From Symbiodinium natans (Eukaryota > Sar > Dinophyceae > Suessiales > Symbiodiniaceae), in the NCBI GenBank assembly GCA_905221605.1, contig CAJNDS010000735.1, forward strand, positions 37,501 to 95,000: a DNA stretch of 57,500 nucleotides. The letters run 5' to 3'. How positions within the stretch are numbered: the first letter of the stretch is position 1; every line of letters begins with the position of its first letter. The notes below the pieces were generated by a model that ran no database searches, was not told the origin of the DNA, and saw only the letters and a program-made list of their open reading frames with translations. Shown here in pieces: positions 26,324 to 35,789 of this stretch. A program made the translations under genes and the position numbers.

Positions 26324-27240
26324 ATATGCACAGTAGGGCATCAGAGGTTTTGGGTTTGTTAGAGTTTAGGGTGTAGGATTTAGGGTTTGAGGTTTGGGTT
26401 TTCGGGGTGTTTAAGGACTTCTGGATGGAGGTTTATGTGGCTTTATCGGGCGTTTAGTGGTTTCAGGGGGTTTTGGAGAAGTGATAAGGTTTTTTGTCTT
26501 TCAGGGTTCACAGGGGTTAGGCCTTCAAGGGTTGACATTGCTTAAAGGTGGTCGGCGCTGGTGAGGCTTTGTAGTTTGAGGGCTCTGTAGGTCTGTAGGG
26601 GGACCAGGGCTTCATTAGAAGGTCCCCAAGAAGAGAGGGCTCATTCGGGCGTAGATACCTTGGAACCTTCCCTTAGGGAACCTTTTGGGAACTCTCGGGG
26701 GAACGTTGGGGAACCTTCGGGAACCTTACAGAACCTTACAAAACCTTAGGGCGTGGGGAGTATTAGGGAACTGGGGTTACATAACCCCCCCCCCCCTTGA
26801 ACCCCTCCCTTAAGGAGCCTGTAACTTGACGCAGGTTTTCGGGCTTTCTGATCTAGGTTTACAGAGGCTTGAGGGTCTAAGTTAAGGAGCTTAGGGTGTG
26901 GGGTTCACAGGCTGGGTGTTCGGGGCTTACAGGGCTTGATCGGCCTTAATAGGGCATTCGAACAGGGCTGCTTAGGTCTTATTAGCTTCATTATGCTTTT
27001 TTGTTTGTGGTGTTTAGGTTTTATGCAATACAGGCTTTGTAAGGCATATGGAATTTGTAGGGGCTCATCGGGTTTTAAGGGCTTTGGGGCTTCAGGAGTT
27101 TCCGGAGCCTTAGGAGTAGGAGGGTTTTCCAGACAGGGTTTTGAGGGCTTTAGGGGTTTATTGTAGGCTTTGTCGTGACCTTTGGGCCTTCATGGAGTTT
27201 TATACGGTTTGAAGGGCTTACAGGTCAGATACCCATATAA
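26324..27240. other. long G-rich spacer, no gene seen
   Basis: About 900 nt of G/T-rich sequence with scattered GGGTTT and GGAACCTT motifs; 26660-26745 repeats GGAACCTT five times. The 76-codon frame at 26936 is Gly/Phe-rich and not convincing. Confidence 0.55.
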
Positions 27241-27244
27241 GGTT

Positions 27245-27334
27245 CTGTGCAACTTGGCGCAGCATAAAGCTCAGTGGGCACGCTCAGCCCTCATCGCATC
27301 CCGTAACAAAAAACTGCCCGAACGGCCCATGAAA
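27245..27334 (+). CDS. candidate coding exon
   Basis: Reads LCNLAQHKAQWARSALIASR then NKKLPERPMKAL, running into CCCTAAA repeats. A clear helical, basic segment. Left border near AGGTTCTGTG, uncertain. Confidence 0.5.
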
Positions 27335-27415
27335 GCCCTAAACCCTAAACCCTAAACCCTAAACCCTAAACCCTAAACCCTAAACCCTAAACCCTAAACC
27401 CTAAACCCTAAGCCC
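27335..27415. repeat. CCCTAAA array
   Basis: Eleven perfect units. Confidence 0.97.
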
Positions 27416-27417
27416 CT

Positions 27418-27492
27418 GGAAGCCGCATGCAGGTCACGGATGCGTTCTGCGACCCGGCCACTGCTCGCTCAGCCGACGCTCCTCCGAAATTG
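27418..27492 (+). CDS. candidate coding exon
   Basis: Reads GSRMQVTDAFCDPATARSAD then APPKL up to TTG|GTACTG. Between two CCCTAAA arrays, unlike most exons. Confidence 0.48.
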
Positions 27493-27509
27493 GTACTGTA
27501 GGAGTATGC

Positions 27510-27666
27510 CAAACCCTAAACCCTAAACCCTCAACCCTAAACCCTAAACCCTAAACCCTAAACCCTAAACCCTAAACCCTAAACCCTAAACCCTAAACCC
27601 TAAACCCTAAACCCTAAACCCTAAACCCTAAACCCTAAACCCTAAACCCTAAACCCTAAACCCTAA
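27510..27666. repeat. CCCTAAA array
   Basis: About 22 units, almost perfect. The island after it (27690-27775) can read ATHRRVWCPTQALTMHDPCF. Confidence 0.97.
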
Positions 27667-27880
27667 GCCCAAACAAGAACCCTACAACCCTGGCCTATGG
27701 CCGGCCACGCACCGACGGGTTTGGTGTCCCACCCAAGCATTGACCATGCATGATCCATGTTTTGAACGTGGCTTAGGGTTTAGGAACTCAAGCCCTCAGC
27801 CCACAAATCTCCGGCCCTAAACCCTAAACCCTAAACCCTAAACCCTAAACCCCCTGAGAACAAGCTGAACTTAGGACCCC

Positions 27881-27961
27881 GGAGTGATCGCGGACCATGC
27901 CATGCGCTTCATGGAGCTAAAGCGGCGGTACCGGTCGAAGGCCGTCGCACCATTTCCGGAT
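27881..27961 (+). CDS. candidate coding exon
   Basis: Reads GVIADHAMRFMELKRRYRSK then AVAPFPD and ends GGAT|GTACTTC. Strong amphipathic helix. Upstream CCCTAAA repeats at 27815-27852; the acceptor may be GAACTTAG at 27873. Confidence 0.58.
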
Positions 27962-27967
27962 GTACTT

Positions 27968-28070
27968 CTTAGGGTTTAGGCTTTAGGGCCTAGGGTTTAG
28001 GGTTTAGGGTTTAGGGTTTAGGGTTTAGGGTTTAGGGTTAGGGTTTAGGGTTTAGGGTTTAGGGTTTCGG
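27968..28070. repeat. TTTAGGG array
   Basis: Fourteen G-strand units with a few variants. Confidence 0.95.
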
Positions 28071-28193
28071 GTTGAAGGTTCACGGGTGCTTCTAGGTGGT
28101 GTGATAAGTACACCAAACACGAAACCCTCCTTGACCCTGAGCCCTGAACCCTCAACCCTGAACCCTAAACCCAAAACCCTCCCAAACCCTCAG

Positions 28194-28304
28194 TGAGCCC
28201 TCGGTCAGAGCATTGCAGGAGATGGGTGGGCCCGTTCTCAGCACCTCCTCTCGCGCCCTCCTCCGCGATGGGACCAGGACTGACGGTCCGACGGATTTTG
28301 GCGG
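28194..28304 (+). CDS. candidate coding exon
   Basis: ACCCTCAG| to GGCGG|GTTTAGGG. It reads EPSVRALQEMGGPVLSTSSR then ALLRDGTRTDGPTDFGG. Good single-frame signal with both borders. Confidence 0.56.
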
Positions 28305-28446
28305 GTTTAGGGTTTAGGGTTTAGGGTTTAGGGTTTAGGGTTTAGGGTATAGAGTTTAGGGTCTCAGGGTGCGGCTTTGAGTCATTGAGGGTTTCGGGTC
28401 ATCCTTCTGTGGGGGCTGAAGGTGCTTGGGGGGACTTCGGCTGAGC

Positions 28447-28640
28447 AGCCCTAAGCCCTAAGCCCTAAGCCCTAAGCCCTAAGCCCTAAGCCCTAGGCCC
28501 TAGGCCCTAGGCCCTAGGCCCTAGGCCCTAGGCCCTAGGCCCGAGGCCCGAGGCCCTAGGCCCTAGGCCCTAGGCCCCAGGCCCTAGGCCCCAGGCCCTA
28601 AGCCCGAAGCCCTAAGCCCTAAGCCCTAAGCCCTAAGCCC
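28447..28640. repeat. CCCTAAG to CCCTAGG heptamer array
   Basis: A telomere-like heptamer array whose unit drifts from CCCTAAG to CCCTAGG and back, with CCCGAGG and CCCCAGG intermediates. A clear example of local unit replacement. Confidence 0.96.
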
Positions 28641-28805
28641 CAAAGTCCTTTGAGGCTTCGCCCCCAAACTCCTCCTCTTGTTGTAAGAGCCATGTTCGGG
28701 GTTCACCGTGTTTTAGAGGTCCACGACTCACGGTGAGTTTAGTGTTCAGGGTTCAGGGTTCAGGGTTCAGGGTTTAGGATTTAGGGTTTAGGGTTTAGGG
28801 TTCAG

Positions 28806-28937
28806 CATCTCAAGTCCGAGCATTCACTGGTCAAGCAGCTTGTCAAGCGTTGGAAAAAAAACCCACCCACCCAAGAAACCCATAACATTGAGAAAATACA
28901 AAGTTCACTCCATACATTCCCAGTAGTTAGTTTTTAA
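28806..28937 (+). CDS. candidate 3'-terminal coding exon
   Basis: GGGTTCAG|CATCTC opens it; the frame runs 43 codons to TAA at 28935-28937. It reads HLKSEHSLVKQLVKRWKKNP, PTQETHNIEKIQSSLHTF, PVVSF. AT-richer than its neighbours and a strong coding signal. Could be a gene end, or be spliced earlier. Confidence 0.62.
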   Translation, partial: HLKSEHSLVKQLVKRWKKNPPTQETHNIEKIQSSLHTFPVVSF

Positions 28938-28939
28938 CG

Positions 28940-29186
28940 GACCCAAAACCCGGAATCTAATCTAAGGCCCACAACAGGCCCTTTATGCTCTTAGGGCCCT
29001 AAACCCTACGGATTAGAAGCCCCTATCGGTGAAGGCTCGTGGGCAAAAACCCAGAAAACGAGGCCACCCAGAACCGTCGATTTCAGTACTAAAAAATCGC
29101 ATTTTTAATAGGGACCCGGGCCGATCCTGGGGCCCCCCTCATTTGGGGTGTTTTTGGAGGCAAACTTTCCCCATCAAGGGGGGGTC
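28940..29186. other. unique spacer upstream of minisatellite
   Basis: No clear gene. Contains GGGACCCGGGCCGATCC (about 29111-29127), which recurs at about 40174-40190. Confidence 0.5.
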
Positions 29187-29866
29187 GGAGTTTGAGGCCG
29201 AAAATCACCGTTGCCCACTTTTGAGGCCCGGCAAGTCACCGTTGCCCACTTTTGAGGCCCGGAAAGTCACCGTTGCCCACTTTTGAGGCCCGGAAAGTCA
29301 CCGTTGCCCACTTTTGAGGCCAGGAAAGTCACCGTTGCCCACTTTTGAGGCCCGGAAAGTCACCGTTGCCCACTTTTGAGGCCAGGAAAGTCACTGTTGC
29401 CCACTTTTGAGGCCCGGAAAGTCACCGTTGCCCACTTTTGAGGCCGAAAGTCACCATTGCCCACTTTTGAGGCCCGGAAAGTCACCGTTGCCCACTTTTG
29501 AGGCCCGGAAAGTCACCGTTGCCCACTTTTGAGGCCGAAAATCACCGTTGCCCTTTTGAGGCCCGAAAAGTCACTGTTGCCCACTTTTGAGGCCCGGAAG
29601 TCACCGGCCCACTTTTGAGGCCCGGAAAGTCACCGTTGCCCACTTTTGAGGCCCGGAAAGTCACCGTTGCCCACTTTTGAGGCCAGGAAAGTCACCGTTG
29701 CCCACTTTTGAGGCCCGGAAAGTCACCGTTGCCCACTTTTGAGGCCCGGAAAGTCACCGTTGCCCACTTTTGTGGCCCGAAAAGTCACCGTTGCCCACTT
29801 TTGAGGCCCGGAAAGTCACCGTTGCCCACTTTTGAGGCCGAAAATCACCGTTGCCCACTTTTGAAT
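29187..29866. repeat. 31-bp minisatellite, about 22 copies
   Basis: Unit: AAAGTCACCGTTGCCCAC followed by TTTTGAGGCCCGG. Copies vary by CCCGG/CCAGG/CCG and by small deletions. 31 is not a multiple of three and there are no spacers, so neither coding repeat nor CRISPR. The unit does not resemble the telomeric heptamer. Confidence 0.97.
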
Positions 29867-29879
29867 TAGGGTTTAAATT

Positions 29880-30288
29880 CATTTTGATAGAGAGGTTTAG
29901 GGTTTAGGGTTTTAGGAGTTAAAGGGTTCAGGGTTCAGGCTTAAGGTTTGGGGCCAGGGTTTAGGGATCCCAACCGACCTTAAACCTCCAATGTCTTAGT
30001 TGGTTGCAGCCCCGGCATATGCCCCAAAAAACTGCTACCAATACCCCCCGAAGATCCCAGGGTTTAGGGGTTAGGCTTAGGGTTTAGGGTTTAGGGTTTA
30101 GGGTTTAGCGTTTAGGGTCTAGGTTTTAGGGTTTAGGCTTTTGTTCTCCCAAATTCTAGAGTTGCGGGGCATGCCTTTGAATCCCGAACCGCAAGCCCCT
30201 ACCTATAGCCTACGCACCACCGACAACTTGAGGGACCGCAGTCGTTGAGCCCTGAAGCCTAAACCCGAATCTAACTCTGAACCCTGAA
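29880..30288. other. intronic spacer with TTTAGGG runs
   Basis: TTTAGGG runs at 29893-29960 and 30058-30145 and a short open island 30200-30245 (PTHHRQLEGPQSLSP). No firm gene. Confidence 0.55.
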
Positions 30289-30289
30289 C

Positions 30290-30510
30290 CCTGAACCCTA
30301 AACCCGAAACGCTAAGCCCTAAGCACTAAGCCCTAAACCCCAAACCCCAAACCCCTAAACCCCAAAACCCCAAACCCCAAACCCCAAACCCCAAACCCCA
30401 AACCCTAAACCCTAAACCCTAAACCCTAAACCCTAAACCCTAAACCCTAAACCCTAAACCCTAAACCCTAAACCCTAAACCCTAAACCCTAAACCCTAAA
30501 CCCTAAACCT
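30290..30510. repeat. CCCCAAA then CCCTAAA array
   Basis: A CCCCAAA block (30342-30402) passes without a break into 15 perfect CCCTAAA units. Confidence 0.96.
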
Positions 30511-30513
30511 TAC

Positions 30514-30590
30514 GATCTGAAGCTGGGACAGGCCGAAGCGGCACCACAGCTCCCGGAGCCCGGTGCGGTGACAGCGAGAAAATGCTCGTG
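30514..30590 (+). CDS. candidate coding exon
   Basis: Reads DLKLGQAEAAPQLPEPGAVT then ARKCS up to CTCGTG|GTCTGGG, followed by TTTGGGG/TTTAGGG repeats. Left border unresolved. Confidence 0.46.
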
Positions 30591-30599
30591 GTCTGGGTT

Positions 30600-30905
30600 T
30601 GGGGTTTGGGGTTTGGGGTTTAGGGTTTAGGGTTTGGGGTTTAGGGTTTGGGATTTGGGGTTTGGGGTTTGGGTTTAGGATTTGGGGTGTAGGGTTTGGG
30701 GTTTAGGGTTTGGGGATCAGGGCTAAGGGATTCTTGAGTTGAGGGTTTAGTGTCCAGGGCTGATGTTCTGGCGTCGATCTAAGGTTAGGGTTTACGGGGG
30801 TAGGTCAGAACATCATTTTTAAAGTTTGTTCTTACCCTTAGTCCCTTATGTAATCCTTATTATACAGCCATACAAATGTGATTTTTTTATAGGGCCCCCA
30901 AAGCC
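30600..30905. other. TTTGGGG/TTTAGGG tract and unique spacer
   Basis: Degenerate G-strand heptamers to 30725, then AT-richer unique sequence. No gene seen. Confidence 0.6.
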
Positions 30906-30907
30906 TA

Positions 30908-31016
30908 CCCAGAGACTCCAAAACCCCTTAATTAAGGAATCTACCTTAAATCATATTAGGGTTCCTATGAAAATTTAAGGTCTATTCCTTAATTAAGGGG
31001 TTTTGGAGTCTCTGGG
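30908..31016. mobile_element. IE-A inverted-repeat element
   Basis: CCCAGAGACTCCAAAACCCC ... GGGGTTTTGGAGTCTCTGGG, 109 bp, flanked by TA on both sides (30906-30907, 31017-31018). Confidence 0.9.
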
Positions 31017-31055
31017 TACCCCAGTTTAGGGTTTTTTGTTGCATTTTTGGGGGGT

Positions 31056-31136
31056 CTCGGCTTCGCTGCGCAGCGTTTCGATTTGTTCCACCTCGCATCC
31101 GTGGGCCTCCTTGCCACATCGCAGCTCGGCCGGCAG
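31056..31136 (-). CDS. candidate exon, probably minus strand
   Basis: Minus frame reads LPAELRCGKEAHGCEVEQIE then TLRSEAE, coiled-coil-like. The plus strand is also open (GFAAQRFDLFHLASVGLLAT, ending CGGCAG). The palindromic array context (CCCTAAA left, TTTAGGG right) does not decide the strand. Confidence 0.33.
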
Positions 31137-31503
31137 TGAGCAAGGAGTCTTCAGGGTTTAGGGTTTAGGGTTTGGGGTTTAGGGTTTGGGGTTTAGGGTT
31201 TAGGGTTTAGAGTTTAGGGCTGCTCAAGGCCCTAAGTGCCTGAAATCCCCGAAGCTCGAAACCCTATCGACCCTAAAGGAGTCAGAAAGGCTTGTTTGCA
31301 AGCTGCAAGCCCGGAAACGACAACCGCCTCCCCCCGCCAACTCCAGTCCAAAAGAAATTCTGGGGGACCCGAACCCCTAAACCCTGAACCGCTAAACAAA
31401 GTGTTTGGTTTGGAGCTACAACCCACACCCTACTGTAACTCCTGAGTGTCTTGGGTGTTCAGGGTTTGGCCGGCTTAGTTCTAAAAACGCACCCGCCCTC
31501 CAG

Positions 31504-31659
31504 GCGCAAGCTTCTGAATCCTTGGACTTTATCTGCCGACAGGTTTTTATGGCTTTACCTACGAAAGTTCAGAGGTGGTTGCGATTAAGCTGTAGAAGAG
31601 TCGCAGTAATTATGACCCAGCCGCGCGCCCTAAGACTTTGGGGAAACTTTCGTGCTTAG
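31504..31659 (+). CDS. candidate coding exon
   Basis: CGCCCTCCAG|GCGCAAGC opens it and the frame ends in TAG at 31657. It reads AQASESLDFICRQVFMALPT, KVQRWLRLSCRRVAVIMTQP, RALRLWGNFRA. An internal CGACAG|GTTTTT could be a splice site. Confidence 0.5.
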   Translation, partial: AQASESLDFICRQVFMALPTKVQRWLRLSCRRVAVIMTQPRALRLWGNFRA

Positions 31660-31665
31660 GGCTGT

Positions 31666-31815
31666 GCCCTTCAGCAACCTGCCAGACGGCCAGAAGCCAC
31701 CACCTTCCCACAGCAACTGAGGAGCTCGGCGACCTCTTCTTTGCGTGCCATGCACCAGCCACGTAGCCTTGCGGACGGGTGTGTGTGTGGGGCTGTGGCG
31801 AGCAAGAGGGGGTGA
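31666..31815 (+). CDS. candidate coding exon
   Basis: Reads ALQQPARRPEATTFPQQLRS, SATSSLRAMHQPRSLADGC, VCGAVASKRG then TGA. The acceptor may be CCCTTCAG at 31674. Six nt after the previous stop, so the two may belong to one gene with an unrecognised intron, or one is a shadow. Confidence 0.48.
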   Translation, partial: ALQQPARRPEATTFPQQLRSSATSSLRAMHQPRSLADGCVCGAVASKRG

Positions 31816-31852
31816 GGAGATTTGAGCCCTAAACTCCAAGCCCACTTCGCAG

Positions 31853-31993
31853 GGTTTGCAGGTTGCATCAGAAAGGACAAACCAATCAAGCCAGGCTGCA
31901 AGGGTCCGGCTAGCATTCCCGGGGTTTTGTGGCGAATCTCGGGGCTTAGATTTCGGCCTCGTTGTAGGGCATGCGAGACAGAGTCCCAGGAAA
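31853..31993 (+). CDS. candidate coding exon
   Basis: CACTTCGCAG| to GGAAA|GTAACCC. It reads FAGCIRKDKPIKPGCKGPAS, IPGVLWRISGLRFRPRCRAC, ETESQE, with four Cys. Followed by CCCTAAA repeats. Confidence 0.46.
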
Positions 31994-31995
31994 GT

Positions 31996-32195
31996 AACCC
32001 TAAACCCTAAACCCTAAACCCTAAACCCTAAACCCTAAACCCTAAACCCTAAACCCTTAACCCTTAACCCTTAACCCTTAACCCTTAACCCTTAACCCTT
32101 AACCCTTAACCCTTAACCCTTAACCCTTAACCCTTAAACCCTAAACCCTAAACCCTAAACCCTAAACCCTAAACCCTAAACCCTAAACCCTAAAG
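31996..32195. repeat. CCCTAAA array with CCCTTAA block
   Basis: CCCTAAA units flank 12 consecutive CCCTTAA units (about 32053-32133), a homogenised variant whose complement is TTAAGGG. Confidence 0.97.
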
Positions 32196-32285
32196 GGTGG
32201 GTCCAGTGCTGCGTGGAGTTTGATCAGGTGATGGGATCCTATCAGGGCCTGGTTCCAAGGGGGGGTGGGGGGAGGTGCCTGCTGC

Positions 32286-32384
32286 GAGGTACATGGTAGT
32301 TAAGTACGGTTAGTCTCCTAAATAAGGTTGTAGTGTTACCATACTTATAACCCTACTTGCAACTACCCATGAACCTCCAAGTAG
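32286..32384. mobile_element. IE-B inverted-repeat element
   Basis: AGGTACATGGTAGTTAAGTA at the left and CTTGCAACTACCCATGAACC at the right, sharing the centre AAATAAGGTTGTAGTGTTACCA with the copies at 32792 and 44555. Confidence 0.7.
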
Positions 32385-32451
32385 GGGAAGCTTCGGGACG
32401 GCAAATAGCGAACACAAGGCCCAACACCCCCACCAGGAGTTGTTGCAGGCT

Positions 32452-32583
32452 AAACCCTAAACCCTAAACCCTAAACCCTAAACCCTAAACCCTAAACCCT
32501 AAACCCTAAACCCTAAACCCTAAACCCTAAACCCTAAACCCTAAACCCTAAACCCTAAACCCTAAACCCTAAACCCTAAACCT
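32452..32583. repeat. CCCTAAA array
   Basis: About 18 perfect units. Confidence 0.97.
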
Positions 32584-32677
32584 TAACCCCGAAATAAGGG
32601 AAGCCCCAAGCTCTCTCTTTAAGCCCTATACGCCCCTAAACGACCCTTAAGGCCCTGAGCCCCGAAGCCCCTGGCAG

Positions 32678-32731
32678 GACCGCCGCTTCACCCCGCAGAT
32701 GCTCGGGCCGCACTGCTGGCGGGCCTTTAGG
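32678..32731 (+). CDS. candidate coding exon
   Basis: CTGGCAG|GACCGC to TTTAGG|GTTTAGGG, exactly 18 codons reading DRRFTPQMLGPHCWRAFR. Confidence 0.45.
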
Positions 32732-32791
32732 GTTTAGGGTTTAGGGTTTAGGGTTTGGGGTTTGGGGTTTAGGGTTTAGGGAGTGTTACGT

Positions 32792-32910
32792 GGAGGTTCA
32801 GGGGTAGTTATAGGATGTTATAGGTAGGGTTATAAGTACCCTACATAAGGTTATCGTTGCAGTTACTATGCTTATCACCCTACTTGCAACTACCCATGAA
32901 CCTCTTCAAG
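32792..32910. mobile_element. IE-B inverted-repeat element
   Basis: GGAGGTTCAGGGGTAGTTATA ... CAACTACCCATGAACCTCTT with centre AAGGTTATCGTTGCAGTTAC. 400 nt from another copy in the same orientation. Confidence 0.75.
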
Positions 32911-32959
32911 TAAGGCCATAGAGCTGCCCAGCAGTACCCTTGTCCCCTCTTGAGGGGTT

Positions 32960-33380
32960 TAGGCTTATGAACCCATGTTAAGCAGAATAAGGGCACCCTT
33001 TTTTAGTCCCAGGATACTGGGTTTAGGGTTTAGGGATTAGGGCTTAGGGCTTCGGGCTTAGGGATGAAGGGTGTCCAGGACTGACGGCTCAAAGGTTTGC
33101 AGGGCTTAGGGGTTCCAGGGTTTCGGGCTGAGGGATCCTGAGCTTGAATTTAGGGTTTAGGGTTTAGGGTTTAGGCTTTAAGGTTTAGGGTTTAGGGTTT
33201 AGGGTTTAGGGCTCTAAACCCTAAACCCTGGCAATTTAGCTTTGCTTGGGTTGTAAGCCGCAGAAGAGTTCCGAGTACCCACCCTCCTTCACCCATTCAA
33301 GACCTTGACCCCGAGCCAAAAGCCTTAGACCCTAAACTCTGAATAGAACCCAAGCACTAAATCCCCAAACTCTGAGCCTT
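32960..33380. other. intronic, short exon-like island
   Basis: TTTAGGG runs at 33010-33060 and 33145-33215. The island 33264-33340 after AGCCGCAG can read KSSEYPPSFTHSRP or, in another frame, RRRVPSTHPPSPIQDLDPEP. Confidence 0.4.
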
Positions 33381-33381
33381 A

Positions 33382-33715
33382 ACGCTAAACCCTAAACCCT
33401 AAACCCTAAACCCTAAACCCTAAACCCTAAACCCTAAACCCTAAACCCTAAACCCTAAACCCTAAACCCTAAACCCTAACCCCTAACCCCTAAACCCTAA
33501 ACCCTAAACCCTAAACCCTAAACCCCTTGACCCTACATCCTAAACCCTAAACCCCCTTGCCCTAAAGCCTAAACACAAACCCTAAACCCTAAACCCTAAA
33601 TCCTAAACCCTGAACCCTAAACCCTAAACCCTAAGACCCTACACCCTAAACCTAAACCCTAAACCCCCTTACCCTACACCCTAAACCTAAACCCTAAACC
33701 CAAGACACACGCCCA
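33382..33715. repeat. long CCCTAAA array, mixed variants
   Basis: About 14 perfect units, then a mosaic with CCCTTGA, CCTTACC and CCCTACA interruptions in which blocks of about 60 bp repeat. The following island 33703-33790 reads KTHAQDPGDIASLRAPASTG. Confidence 0.95.
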
Positions 33716-33955
33716 GGATCCGGGAGACATCGCCTCGCTCCGTGCGCCCGCCTCGACAGGCTGCACGACTGGGCCGGCGTTTCTTTTGGGGGGCTTGGGG
33801 CCAAAAGGGCTCTTATGGTTTAGGGTTTAGGGTTTGGGGTTTAGGGTTTAGGGTTTAGGGCCAAAAGGGCTCTTTTAGCCCCTTAACCCTAAACCGCAAA
33901 CCCAGCAATACCCCGGAAGACTCAGAAGACCCTAAGACCTCTTTAATGGGATTTG

Positions 33956-34063
33956 GTGGTTCCCGAAATAGGGTACCTCATTGGGGTCCGCATTATAAGG
34001 GAAACCTGCTATGTGGGGCGGGGGGTGGGGGGCTTTTTTAGAGGTCCCCTATGTAAACCCCCC
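33956..34063. mobile_element. IE-C element, degenerate
   Basis: GGTTCCCGAAATAGGGTACCTC at the left and GAGGTCCCCTATGTAAACCC at the right, with a poly-G insertion in the middle. Confidence 0.6.
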
Positions 34064-34069
34064 ATTGAG

Positions 34070-34980
34070 GTTAAGCATTCAGGATTTGGCGGGTTTCGGA
34101 GGGTTTGAGAGACCTGCCCTAAACCCGAAACCCCAAACCCGAAACCCCATACCGTAGCCTCAAGGTTTCGGGTTTAGGGAGCCCCCAACCCCTTCCCCCC
34201 CCTTTTAGCCCTGGAGTAGGCACTTATTCCCTTTTACATTACAATCCTCCCCCTCGCCACCCACCATGCCAAGAAGTGTTGTGAGGGTACCCTTCAGACT
34301 TGCCACGCACGTGCTTCCTTCTGTTAGGGGGGGGGGGGGGTAATCCAGCCAGGTATGTCCCAAACACCGAAAAAAACTCAGCCCCAAACCTAAACCTCAA
34401 ACCCCAAACCCTAAACCCAAACCCCCAAACCCCCAAACCCTAAAGCCTAAATCCCCCCAAACCCTCGGCCCTAAGCCTCAACCCCCCAAAACCCCCAGGA
34501 GACGACAACCCTCCATACCCAAGGGCCACTTCGTCGAGAACTCTTTGTTTCCCTTTGCGGTTCAGGATTTAGGGTTTCAGGGTTTAGGGTTACAGTTCAG
34601 GTTTGTCTTATATAGGGTTTGGGGGCTAGAGCTCAGGGCCTGTGGCTTTAGGGCCTAGGGCTTGTAGCTTTTGTTTTTTTTCAATTTCAAGGATGTTTTA
34701 GTCAATAGGGAGATTTTGTTCGGGGCTTTAGGATCTTCGGGATTTTAGGGCTTCAGGTTGTAGGGTGTGATTTTTTTGGGTGTCCTGAAGCCCTAAGCCT
34801 AAACAACCCTCGAACCGGGGCCCCCAAAAACGACGCCCAGACTTTCGGATTCAGGCTGGGTGAGTTGAAGCACTACATCCTAAACCCTAGATCTCAAGCC
34901 CTAAGCCCTAACCCTAAACCCTAAACCCGAAATCCCAAGCCCGAAGCGGTTTCGGGCTTTAGTCTGAACACCCGAGACCC
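34070..34980. other. intronic spacer, degenerate CCCTAAA variants
   Basis: CCCGAAA, CCCCAAA and CCCTAAA fragments, a 16-nt G run at 34326, and small open islands at 34503-34565 (DDNPPYPRATSSRTLCFPLR) and 34850-34905 (NDAQTFGFRLGELKHYILN). No firm exon call. Confidence 0.45.
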
Positions 34981-35073
34981 TCAGAGAAGCCCTTCCTGGA
35001 GAAACCTATATCGCAGTTGGGTCCCTTTGGCTTGTTTCACAGTCTATATCAAGCTTCTCTAAGGAGACCCTAG
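34981..35073 (+). CDS. candidate coding exon
   Basis: Reads SEKPFLEKPISQLGPFGLFH then SLYQASLRRP, ending CCCTAG|GGTTTAGGG. The frame start coincides with ACCCTCAG. Confidence 0.42.
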   Translation, partial: SEKPFLEKPISQLGPFGLFHSLYQASLRRP

Positions 35074-35136
35074 GGTTTAGGGTTTTGGGTTTTGGGTTTT
35101 GGGTTTTGGGGTTTAGGGAACCCGAAAACCTTAAAC

Positions 35137-35406
35137 GTCCTCAAAGCCCGAGCAGCTTTGGTTAAAGGACGGTCCACATTTAGCCTGTCCTTGTGGCGGT
35201 GCGAAAATCATGTTGCAGAAGTCTTCCAGCAACCGCTTCGTTCGCACGATTCAGTTTGTCAAGTTCATCCAGGTGCTTAGCAGCGTGGCGTGGACTCGTC
35301 AACCATCTCACGACTGTTCAAGACATGTGATGGTGTTTTCATGATGTCACAGGCCAAGTTGTTGGCAAAGCTGTATGGATTCTTTGCCAAAGCTGCCGGC
35401 CACTAG
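35137..35406 (+). CDS. candidate long exon with one in-frame TAG
   Basis: One frame reads VLKARAALVKGRSTFSLSLW, RCENHVAEVFQQPLRSHDSV, CQVHPGA, a TAG (35278-35280), then QRGVDSSTISRLFKTCDGVF, MMSQAKLLAKLYGFFAKAAGH and TAG at 35404. Both halves are strongly coding-like in the same phase. Either GTGCTTAG is a 3' splice site that starts the second half, or a nonsense change broke a formerly continuous exon. Plausible gene end. Confidence 0.58.
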
Positions 35407-35602
35407 CTGTACATCACCATGTGAACCCTAAACCCTAAACCCTAAATCCTAAGCCCTAAGCCAAGTGGGATGAGACGACAGTCTCCACTCCCTTGAACGC
35501 TGGCGGGACAACGCCGAAAGAAACTCCATTCCAACTTAAGAGCCTCCGGCTCAAGCCGCCGACCCCGCCAGAGCATAGTTGAAAGGTCTAAACCCGCTCG
35601 TC

Positions 35603-35698
35603 GGCTCAAAGGATGCTTTCCTCATCGCATGGTTCGAAGAGCATCGCAGCCTGCTCGGCAGAATCCCAAAAAGTTGTGAAACGCTCGCGCCTCTGTGA
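35603..35698 (+). CDS. candidate coding exon
   Basis: Reads GSKDAFLIAWFEEHRSLLGR then IPKSCETLAPL. Another frame (RMLSSSHGSKSIAACSAESQ) is open across the same bases. Confidence 0.43.
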   Translation, partial: GSKDAFLIAWFEEHRSLLGRIPKSCETLAPL

Positions 35699-35720
35699 AA
35701 CGTGGGGGGGGGTAGGAGGT

Positions 35721-35787
35721 AGCACCAGGACCCAAACAGTTTCGGAGCTGAAGCAGCTTGGGGCAATTTGTTGCAGACCCAGCACCC
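35721..35787 (+). CDS. candidate coding exon
   Basis: GGTAGGAGGT then STRTQTVSELKQLGAICCRP and STR, ending before GTGTTTGGGTGGGG. The following G-rich stretch would be its intron. Confidence 0.4.
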
Positions 35788-35789
35788 GT

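Noticed and set aside
29187-29866. CRISPR array
   Set aside because: Tandem 31-bp units with no spacers, in a eukaryotic context with no cas genes.
34151-34172. Dinoflagellate spliced-leader sequence (CCGTAGCC...TCAAG seen near 34153)
   Set aside because: Only CCGTAGCC directly followed by TCAAG is present; the middle of the leader is missing. Likely chance.
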